5,614 nt of DNA, taken from positions 1,978 to 7,591 of the forward strand of contig DCHA01000003.1 of assembly GCA_002315535.1 (NCBI GenBank), written 5' to 3'. Of this stretch, positions 1 through 5,072 are shown one piece after another. Within the stretch, counting starts at the first letter, position 1, and each line of letters begins with the position of its first letter. Source of the DNA: Firmicutes bacterium UBA1764 (lineage in GTDB: Bacteria; Bacillota; Clostridia; Peptostreptococcales; Anaerovoracaceae). Below the pieces are notes generated by a model that saw only the letters and a list, made by a program, of their open reading frames with translations, made no database searches and was not told where the DNA came from. The translations under genes and the position numbers were made by a program.

Positions 1-317
1 TCAGTGGAAACCTCTTTTTCCATCTGATTGCTCAGGACTCTTTCTATATCGATAACTATGGATTCCATTTGCTCAAGGCTAACCGGACGCTTCTGGCATG
101 CACGAATTACACCGTTTAAGATCTTGGATCTGTCGAACTGTTCGCGGCTGCCATCTCTCTTAACAACCATGAAGAGAACCTCTTCAACCTTTTCGTATGT
201 TGTGAAACGCTTTCCGCACTTTTCACATTCTCTTCTTCTTCTGATGGCCTGACCTTCCTCTGTAGGACGGGAATCGATTACCTTAGTATCCGGTGTGTTG
301 CAAAATGGACAATTCAT
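1..317 (-). CDS. nrdR: NrdR, ribonucleotide reductase transcriptional repressor (N-terminal part, cut by window edge)
   Basis: NrdR is a zinc-binding, nucleotide-sensing repressor that binds paired NrdR boxes in front of ribonucleotide reductase genes and so matches dNTP supply to demand. The 105 codons visible begin MNCPFCNTPDTKVIDSR and show the family's order of parts. A zinc ribbon has Cys3-x2-Cys6 and Cys31-x2-Cys34, with the Arg-rich RRRRECEKCGKRFTTYE block at 26-42. The ATP-cone begins around residue 47 (VLFMVVKRDGSREQFDRSKI), the segment that binds ATP/dATP. Full-length NrdR is about 150 residues, so roughly the last third lies beyond position 1. The ATG is at 317-315, with an AGGAG Shine-Dalgarno (complement of 326-330) 8 nt upstream, which fixes the start. 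The gene is divergent from the MinD-like gene at 503. An NrdR box in its own promoter suggests autoregulation. The identification is very secure; no key residue is missing in the visible part. Confidence 0.97.
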   Translation of the reverse strand, partial: MNCPFCNTPDTKVIDSRPTEEGQAIRRRRECEKCGKRFTTYEKVEEVLFMVVKRDGSREQFDRSKILNGVIRACQKRPVSLEQMESIVIDIERVLSNQMEKEVST

Positions 318-336
318 AGTTTTTTCTCCTGTTTAA

Positions 337-352
337 ACACAAGCATTAACAA
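337..352. promoter_or_regulatory. Possible degenerate second NrdR box
   Basis: NrdR boxes usually come in pairs about three helical turns apart. Exactly 31 bp from the core of the strong box, the 16-mer at 337-352 starts ACACAA, a full match to one half-site (acaCwA), and keeps T and A at two positions of the other half. In all 5 of the 10 core positions match. It would lie just downstream of the predicted nrdR start point. Spacing supports it; sequence alone does not. Confidence 0.35.
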
Positions 353-362
353 ATCAAACTTA

Positions 363-392
363 ATTATATACTATATATAGTAGGTCATTCAA
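363..392 (-). promoter_or_regulatory. Probable sigma-A promoter of nrdR
   Basis: On the minus strand a perfect TATAAT (complement of 363-368) lies 18 bp from TTGAAT (complement of 387-392), which matches the TTGACA consensus at 4 of 6 positions. The start point would fall near 356, giving a leader of about 39 nt before the nrdR ATG at 317. The NrdR-box palindrome occupies the spacer, where a bound repressor would block RNA polymerase. Confidence 0.7.
368..383. promoter_or_regulatory. NrdR box (16-bp palindromic operator) in the nrdR promoter
   Basis: The central ten bases, CTATATATAG at 371-380, match every position of the NrdR-box core as I recall it (CwATATATwG), and the palindrome extends to ACTATATATAGT at 370-381. 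It sits between the -35 and -10 of the nrdR promoter, so binding would repress nrdR itself. It is about 60 bp upstream of the promoter of the divergent MinD-like gene and probably does not control that gene. The caveat is that an AT-rich palindrome can arise by chance in this base composition. Confidence 0.65.
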
Positions 393-443
393 TAGACAAA
401 ACCCAAAAAGCTTGAAAAAATAAGTGTTTTAGCGAAATAGAAC

Positions 444-473
444 TTTATCATGCTTTAGTGTATATGGTAGAAT
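444..473 (+). promoter_or_regulatory. Probable extended -10 promoter of the MinD-like gene
   Basis: TAGAAT at 468-473 is preceded by TGG at 465-467, which makes an extended -10 element (TGnTAGAAT). A weak -35, TTTATC at 444-449, lies 18 bp upstream; a poor -35 is expected when the -10 is extended. Transcription would start near 480, leaving a leader of about 22 nt with AAGGAA at 489-494, 8 nt before the ATG at 503. Confidence 0.55.
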
Positions 474-502
474 AGTAATATTAAAGAAAAGGAACTAAGA
501 CT

Positions 503-1222
503 ATGGGTAGAAGCATTTTAGTTGCCTCCGGAAAGGGAGGAAGCGGACGCACGACATTTTCAATTGCGATGGGTATCAGTCTTGCCAGAAAGGGATACAA
601 GGTATGCCTTGTTGACATGAATTTTGGCCTGCGCAATTTGGATATATATATGGGGCTCGAGGACAGTGTTCTCTTTGATATCGGTGATATCATGGCCGGA
701 GTTTGCAAGGTTGAAAAGGCTCTCGTAAAGGACAGCCGTTTCCCAAATCTTTGCCTGCTTGAGTCTACACAAAATAAACTTATTAAAGGCATTACCGAGG
801 GCCACATCAGGGCTCTTATCAATCAGCTTAAAAAAGAGTTTGATTATATCGTAATCGACGGCCCTGCCGCAATTGATGCTAATCTCAGTCTTGCCGCTGC
901 CGGAGCAGAAAGTGCCGTAGTGATACTCACTCCGGACCCACTTGCGCTTCGCAACAGCGATGCAGTTGACAGAAGACTTCAGGCCTGCGGTGTGAAGAGC
1001 CGCTGCTTTGTCGTAAACATGGTTAAGTACGGACTCTCCGGAAACGACTACGGTCCATCAATGGATGATTTCGTAAAGACCTTCTCGATTCCGATGGCAG
1101 GACTTATTCCGTATGACGAAAACATCCAACTCGGCAATAACGCAGGACGTCCTGTGTGCCTCGCAGAGGATTCCTACATCGCAAAGAACATCGACGACAT
1201 TGTGCTTCGTATGCTTGGATAG
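503..1222 (+). CDS. MinD-like deviant Walker A ATPase (ParA/MinD superfamily) with substituted catalytic residues
   Basis: The 239-residue protein aligns along its length with MinD-type ATPases, which normally dimerise on ATP, bind the membrane or a partner, and help place the division site or another cell structure. The N-terminal P-loop is GKGGSGRTT at 10-18. The signature Lys11 is kept, but the canonical Walker A Lys16 is Arg (codon CGC). Switch I reads VDMNFGLRNLD at 37-47. The MinD hallmark GLRNLD is present, but the position of catalytic Asp40 in E. coli MinD is Asn. Walker B is YIVIDGP at 115-121 with Asp119. Further MinD-like blocks are LTPDPLALRNSDAVDR (142-157) and LIPYDENIQLGNNAGRPV (201-218). 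The protein stops at IDDIVLRMLG, before the linker and amphipathic membrane-targeting helix found in true MinD (about 260-270 residues). No minC or minE is adjacent. An AAGGAA ribosome site supports the start. Family membership is certain; a Min-system role is doubtful, and a scaffold or regulatory role is an inference. Confidence 0.9.
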   Translation: MGRSILVASGKGGSGRTTFSIAMGISLARKGYKVCLVDMNFGLRNLDIYMGLEDSVLFDIGDIMAGVCKVEKALVKDSRFPNLCLLESTQNKLIKGITEGHIRALINQLKKEFDYIVIDGPAAIDANLSLAAAGAESAVVILTPDPLALRNSDAVDRRLQACGVKSRCFVVNMVKYGLSGNDYGPSMDDFVKTFSIPMAGLIPYDENIQLGNNAGRPVCLAEDSYIAKNIDDIVLRMLG

Positions 1223-1241
1223 ACATCTAATAATAAACAGA

Positions 1242-1277
1242 AAGTCGGCTCAAATAGAGCCGACTTCATTTTTATTT
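1242..1277 (+). terminator. Intrinsic terminator of the MinD-like gene, shared with the convergent orphan gene
   Basis: AAGTCGGCTC at 1242-1251 pairs perfectly with GAGCCGACTT at 1257-1266 around a 5-nt AAATA loop. A T-rich tail follows (CATTTTTATTT, 1267-1277). The stem begins 20 nt after the TAG stop at 1220-1222. The T run overlaps the stop codon of the minus-strand gene, whose transcript reads through the same stem in the other direction and then a weaker T-rich stretch. It probably works in both directions, better on the plus strand. Confidence 0.9.
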
Positions 1278-3239
1278 CAAAACGGCCTTAACTTCTTTCT
1301 CAGGACCGCCTTCCAGCTTCTGCTCCGGCGCTTTTTTCGCCAGATCCTTTTCTGACACAAGCTTGTTTGCTTTAACCATTTCTTTATATAGTTCTTTCGT
1401 GCTTAAGTTGATGACTCCGCTTCCTGTTACTTTGTTTAAGTTGGTTGCAACAATTTCTGCGACTCCGGATTCTTTCAGTTTATTAGCGAATTCATTAATA
1501 TTTTTTTCAGAGATAAGAGTCTTTCTGATCTCTTTCTCTTCAACCGGAGTTTTCTTGAGCATTTCAAGAATAGTCACCTTTGCCATGAGCTTGGCCGCGA
1601 GATCTTGTGAATCCTTTTTGAGCTCAGGATTCGTTGCTTGGCTATCTACAAAAACAGCAAGCTTATATTGCGTTTCAAGCATGGAGCCTGTCAGCATCTT
1701 TTCGTCCTTAGGCAGCTGTTCATCTTTTAATATAGCTTCGGCAGCCTTATTAAATAAAGAAAAAGATAAGCCTATTTTTTGTTCTGTAGAAAGCTCCTGC
1801 TTTTGAACCTCCACTGGGACTTTGTTTGGTTCGGTCACTTTTACAAGCTGTGCCTTTGTATCACCCTTGTACGCAACTATTACTTCCTTTCCGTTTACAA
1901 GACAATCCTCAAGTTTAGCTTCGTTCAGCTCGTTATACTTACTGTCAAATATGCCATAGAGCTCTTTCTGTCCATTCTCACTAACATTGGCTGTGAAATT
2001 CTGTACCAAATCCGGCATACGATCCTTCTGGCCATTTTGTCTTTTCTGGAAATTGTCGTGGTATTTGTTATAACTACTGAGAGTAAAGCCTCTGTTTTTA
2101 AGAGATTCTTTTACCTGCGTCAGATAAGACTTGGTGGTCTCTAATTCCTGCAAATCTTTCTGACTTTCGATTTTATTAAAAACCCCCAAATAATAATTAT
2201 TAGCTATACTTTGCTCATCATTGGAATATTTGGCGGCTATCATATTGTCACATTGCTCTACATTCATATTTCTCCAGTCAACTGCTTTTGAGAAATTTGA
2301 TGCGTCAAGACTCATTGTGGTAAGCTTCTCTGTAATGATGCGATCAAGGCTCCTTACATATTTTTTTAAAAGCGCCTGCTCATCTTCAGTTAAGAAATCC
2401 TTAGTATCCTCTATTATTAGGGGATCGTGAATCATTAAATAGATGTATTGGTATTCATCGTAATTGTGATATATATCATTTGGTGACATATTAATATACT
2501 TGTCAATATCAATATTCATCAGTTCATTAATGATGATTTGTGTACACTCAGTTTTTTTGTTACCAAGTGACATTTCGGCTATTTCAAACTTTTGCGCATC
2601 ACTCAGTTTTGGGTTTCTTAAGAAATTCCCGTATCCCCTGTTCTCGGGGGTGGGGAGATAAGAATCTAATACTATGTTGTTTGCATTCTTTTGCACAAGG
2701 TCATATGCTGAAATTGAGTTTTCCTTTTTTGAAGTTTTTTTTGGATAAACTCTTTTGCCATTTTTATTTTTTTTGTCAAGCTTCCCCGCTGCTACGATTC
2801 TTTTAATAAATTCATCTGACATCCCCGTAATCTGCATCTTCTTAAAGCTCTGGCGAAAACGTTCCTTTTCAGTATCTATGCTTTCTTTGTATATTGTGGC
2901 AGCGTCAAAAATATATTGCAGATTATCCTCAATTTTTTTTAATGAGGTAATATTGCCTTGTTTATCAGTGTGTTTAAAAGGCTCAGCCTCTTTTATATCT
3001 TCAAGGCTTTTCCCCTGTCTGACCCAATTGAAAATTTTATCGACAGCTTGGCGTTCATTATCATCCAACTTCAAGTCATCGCATAGCTGTGAGAGTATTA
3101 TTTTTGTATAGGGGTTAATTAATTTATTAAGCGCGGCCTCTCTTGTATCAAAAATGATAGTAGCCTTCTCAATATTCTCAAGTCCTTCCTTAAGCTTTTT
3201 CTCATAAGCATCTATAATTTCTGCTTTTGTCTTACCCAT
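1272..3239 (-). CDS. Hypothetical protein, 655 residues, charged and predicted helical, no recognised family
   Basis: I do not recognise this protein. It has no signal peptide, lipobox or membrane-length hydrophobic stretch, so it is probably cytoplasmic. It is rich in Lys, Glu, Asp and Asn and looks mostly helical. Visible regions, numbered from the start chosen here: an N-terminal helical part (about 1-150); a Lys-rich basic linker at 153-172 (KLDKKNKNGKR, then PKKTSKKEN); a Tyr-rich patch near 258-269 (YHNYDEYQYIYL); a short probable beta segment near 450-468 (GKEVIVAYKGDTKAQLVKV); more helices; and a charged, probably disordered tail (KKAPEQKLEGGPEKEVKAVLK pattern, last 20 or so residues). 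Four Cys are scattered with no metal-site spacing. The upstream in-frame ATG at 3245 directly abuts the AGGAG ribosome site (complement of 3246-3250), whereas the ATG at 3239 sits 6 nt from it, so I chose 3239; the longer form would be 657 residues. The coding strand carries several A7-A8 runs and appears more AT-rich than rny. Reality as a gene is secure from its length and ribosome site; function is unknown. Confidence 0.85.
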   Translation of the reverse strand: MGKTKAEIIDAYEKKLKEGLENIEKATIIFDTREAALNKLINPYTKIILSQLCDDLKLDDNERQAVDKIFNWVRQGKSLEDIKEAEPFKHTDKQGNITSLKKIEDNLQYIFDAATIYKESIDTEKERFRQSFKKMQITGMSDEFIKRIVAAGKLDKKNKNGKRVYPKKTSKKENSISAYDLVQKNANNIVLDSYLPTPENRGYGNFLRNPKLSDAQKFEIAEMSLGNKKTECTQIIINELMNIDIDKYINMSPNDIYHNYDEYQYIYLMIHDPLIIEDTKDFLTEDEQALLKKYVRSLDRIITEKLTTMSLDASNFSKAVDWRNMNVEQCDNMIAAKYSNDEQSIANNYYLGVFNKIESQKDLQELETTKSYLTQVKESLKNRGFTLSSYNKYHDNFQKRQNGQKDRMPDLVQNFTANVSENGQKELYGIFDSKYNELNEAKLEDCLVNGKEVIVAYKGDTKAQLVKVTEPNKVPVEVQKQELSTEQKIGLSFSLFNKAAEAILKDEQLPKDEKMLTGSMLETQYKLAVFVDSQATNPELKKDSQDLAAKLMAKVTILEMLKKTPVEEKEIRKTLISEKNINEFANKLKESGVAEIVATNLNKVTGSGVINLSTKELYKEMVKANKLVSEKDLAKKAPEQKLEGGPEKEVKAVLK

Positions 3240-3274
3240 AGCCATCTCCTTTTATACAAGATACTTTTGCAATA

Positions 3275-3280
3275 ATTATA
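3275..3280 (-). promoter_or_regulatory. Candidate -10 element for the orphan gene
   Basis: On the minus strand there is a perfect TATAAT (complement of 3275-3280), preceded directly by TG. It would start transcription near 3268 and give a leader of about 29 nt ending in AAAGGAG. No good TTGACA-like -35 is visible at 16-18 bp; that stretch is A-rich. The assignment therefore rests on the -10 and its position only. Confidence 0.4.
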
Positions 3281-3320
3281 CATTAAAACCCGTTTCATTT
3301 TTGTTTATATTTTTTATTAG

Positions 3321-3361
3321 TAAAAGTCGGCACAAAATTTTTTCAAAAGAGCCGACTTTTA
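3321..3361. terminator. Hairpin between divergent genes, stem nearly identical to the 1242 terminator
   Basis: TAAAAGTCGGC at 3321-3331 pairs over 11 bp with GCCGACTTTTA at 3351-3361, around a 19-nt AT-rich loop. The A run before and the T run after the GC core make it a symmetrical, possibly bidirectional terminator. It lies where none is needed: between the orphan gene's promoter and the rny promoter, which point away from each other. It may insulate the two units, be left from a lost gene, or end a short unseen transcript. The hairpin is certain from sequence; its role is not. Confidence 0.6.
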
Positions 3362-3374
3362 CTTCAATATACTG

Positions 3375-3403
3375 TTGTGTATTGTCACTCATTTTTGTAT
3401 AAT
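3375..3403 (+). promoter_or_regulatory. Probable sigma-A promoter of rny
   Basis: TATAAT at 3398-3403 is perfect and lies 17 bp downstream of TTGTGT at 3375-3380, which keeps the TTG of the consensus. Transcription would begin near 3410. That gives an unusually long leader of about 109 nt before the rny ATG at 3519, with structures of its own. Confidence 0.6.
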
Positions 3404-3413
3404 GAAATGTGGT

Positions 3414-3428
3414 AGATAATAATTATCT
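3414..3428. repeat. AT-rich palindrome at the start of the rny leader
   Basis: AGATAAT at 3414-3420 and ATTATCT at 3422-3428 form a perfect 15-bp palindrome with a single central base. It lies a few bases after the predicted rny start point and is followed by TTTT. It could be an operator in DNA or a weak 5'-end hairpin in RNA. In such AT-rich sequence it could also be chance. Confidence 0.35.
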
Positions 3429-3479
3429 TTTTAATATATATTTTTATTATAGATTTTTATCATCTGAAATTATCTCAAG

Positions 3480-3515
3480 GGTGCGCACGCACCGTTTAAG
3501 AAAGCCAAGGAGGCT
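3480..3515 (+). promoter_or_regulatory. GC-rich hairpin and partly sequestered ribosome site in the rny leader
   Basis: GGTGC at 3480-3484 pairs with GCACC at 3489-3493 around a 4-nt loop. It is a GC island in an otherwise very AT-rich leader. Just after it, AGCC (3503-3506) can pair with GGCT (3512-3515), which places the first part of the strong AAGGAGG ribosome site (3507-3513) in the 5-nt loop and its last two bases in the stem. The ATG follows the site by 5 nt, so this site also fixes the start of rny. Translation control or 5'-end protection is plausible but is an inference. Confidence 0.4.
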
Positions 3516-3518
3516 AAT

Positions 3519-5063
3519 ATGGGCAATAGTGCAATTCTGATTATTGTCGGCGTTGTCTCTCTGGTCATCGGAATATTTGTTGGTTATATCTTAAGGAAAA
3601 ACAAAGCTGAAAAGATCATAGGCAGCGCCGAGACACAAGCTAAGAATTTAATCTTAGACGCAGAGAACCGTTCGGAGCAAATCAGAAAAGAAGCTCTGGC
3701 AGATGCCAGAAAAGAAGCGCACGATATTCGTATCGAGGCTGAGAAGGAAATTCGCGAAAGAAAAGGCGAAGTAAAGCAGCAGGAAAATCGTGTAATCCAA
3801 AAAGAAGCATCAATTGACAAAAAGCTTGAGTCAATTGAAAAGAAAGAAGAAACAATTAACAGAAAGCTGCAATCCTTAGGTGACAAGGAAAAGCTGATCG
3901 ATGCAAATCTGCAAAAGCAAATTGCAGAGCTCGAAAGAATTTCCGGCTGCACCGCAGAGGAAGCAAAGCAGATGCTCCTTGCAGACATCGAAAGAGAAGT
4001 CCGTCACGAGGCTTCAGTGATGATCAAGGACATCGAAGCAAAGGCAAAGGAAAATGCAGACCGCGAGGCAAAGGAAATTATCACCGGAGCCATCCAGCGC
4101 TGTGCTGCAGACCATGTTGCTGAAAACACCGTATCCGTTGTTGCAATCCCATCAGACGAAATGAAGGGCAGAATCATCGGACGCGAAGGTCGTAATATCA
4201 GAGCAATCGAGCAGGCTACAGGAATCGAACTCATCATCGATGACACTCCGGAAGCAGTTATACTCTCCGGCTTCGATCCTGTCAGAAGAGAAATCGCAAG
4301 AATCGCTCTTGAAAAGCTCGTTACAGACGGACGTATTCATCCGGCTCGTATCGAGGAAATGGTTGAAAAGGCTACCAAGGAAGTTAATACTTCCATCAAG
4401 GAAGCCGGCGAAGAAGCTACATTTGAAGCTGACATTCACAATCTCCATCCGGAGCTTGTCAAGATGCTCGGCAGACTTCGCTACAGAACATCCTATGGTC
4501 AGAATGTTCTTAAGCACAGCCTTGAGGTTTCCCACCTCGCAGGTCTTATGGCCGGAGAGCTGGGCATGGACGTAAAGCTTGCTAAGCGTGCAGGCCTTCT
4601 CCACGACATAGGTAAGGCTATGGACCACGAAATCCAGGGTACTCACGTAGATATCGGTATTGATATCCTCAGAAAGTACAAGGAAAAGGAAGATGTAATT
4701 GATGCAATGGCTGCACACCACGGCGATTACGAGGCTAAGAGCCCTGAAGCTGTTCTGGTTGCCGCAGCTGATGCTCTCTCCGCAGCAAGACCTGGCGCAA
4801 GAAGAGAGACACTTGATACATATATCAAGAGACTCCAGAAGCTCGAGGAAATTGCAAATACAACTCCGGGCGTAGATTCATCCTACGCAATTCAGGCCGG
4901 CAGAGAAATCAGAATCATCGCAAAGCCGGATGAGGTTAACGATGACGCTATGGCACTTCTTGCACGTGAGATCTCAAAGAAGATCGAAAGCGAGCTCGAA
5001 TATCCTGGTCAGATCAAGGTTAATGTAATAAGGGAAACAAGAGCAATCGATTACGCAAAGTAA
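3519..5063 (+). CDS. rny: Ribonuclease Y, membrane-anchored endoribonuclease
   Basis: RNase Y starts bulk mRNA decay and processes transcripts in many Firmicutes, as a dimer held at the inner face of the cell membrane. At 514 residues it has the normal family length and full domain order. A single N-terminal transmembrane helix spans about 5-25 and is followed by Arg-Lys. A long Glu/Lys/Arg-rich coiled coil covers about 28-185. A KH RNA-binding domain around 205-270 carries the GRIIGREGRNIRAIE loop at 217-231. The metal-dependent HD domain has His333 and His338 (LKHSLEVSHLAG), the HD pair His362-Asp363 in LLHDIGKAMDHE, HHGDYE at 400-405 and AADALSAARPGARRE at 416-430. No expected catalytic residue is missing. 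AAGGAGG 5 nt before the ATG fixes the start. It has its own promoter and a long structured leader, and no recA gene lies directly upstream, unlike the arrangement common in some relatives. The following cysteine desulfurase is probably in the same operon. Confidence 0.98.
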   Translation: MGNSAILIIVGVVSLVIGIFVGYILRKNKAEKIIGSAETQAKNLILDAENRSEQIRKEALADARKEAHDIRIEAEKEIRERKGEVKQQENRVIQKEASIDKKLESIEKKEETINRKLQSLGDKEKLIDANLQKQIAELERISGCTAEEAKQMLLADIEREVRHEASVMIKDIEAKAKENADREAKEIITGAIQRCAADHVAENTVSVVAIPSDEMKGRIIGREGRNIRAIEQATGIELIIDDTPEAVILSGFDPVRREIARIALEKLVTDGRIHPARIEEMVEKATKEVNTSIKEAGEEATFEADIHNLHPELVKMLGRLRYRTSYGQNVLKHSLEVSHLAGLMAGELGMDVKLAKRAGLLHDIGKAMDHEIQGTHVDIGIDILRKYKEKEDVIDAMAAHHGDYEAKSPEAVLVAAADALSAARPGARRETLDTYIKRLQKLEEIANTTPGVDSSYAIQAGREIRIIAKPDEVNDDAMALLAREISKKIESELEYPGQIKVNVIRETRAIDYAK

Positions 5064-5072
5064 GACAGAGAA

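Noticed and set aside
481..822. A 113-codon minus-strand open frame opposite the start of the MinD-like gene.
   Set aside because: It overlaps conserved MinD-family coding sequence and the plus-strand promoter and ribosome site. It is a shadow.
1220..1277. Possibility that the MinD-like gene lost its membrane-targeting helix by a recent nonsense mutation.
   Set aside because: Reading past the TAG in the same frame gives no amphipathic-helix-like sequence, and the terminator hairpin starts 20 nt later, so the short end appears to be the settled form.
1363..3111. Several plus-strand open frames of 69-147 codons opposite the orphan gene.
   Set aside because: They are hydrophobic or Cys/Phe/Ser-rich translations typical of the antisense of a Lys/Glu-rich helical protein, and all are covered by the 655-codon frame, which has its own ribosome site.
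1242..3361. The bracketing hairpins as terminal inverted repeats of an insertion sequence carrying the orphan gene as transposase.
   Set aside because: The protein shows no recognisable transposase motif, each end is itself a palindrome followed by T-rich sequence like a terminator, and no target-site duplication is evident.
3402..3419. A five-codon leader peptide (ATGAAATGTGGTAGATAA) before rny.
   Set aside because: Its ATG overlaps the predicted -10 box of the rny promoter, so it would not be transcribed, and it has no ribosome site.
4152..4721. A 189-codon open frame on the minus strand inside rny.
   Set aside because: It lies wholly antisense to the conserved KH and HD domain coding of RNase Y, and its translation resembles no family I know. 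It is a shadow of codon bias in rny.
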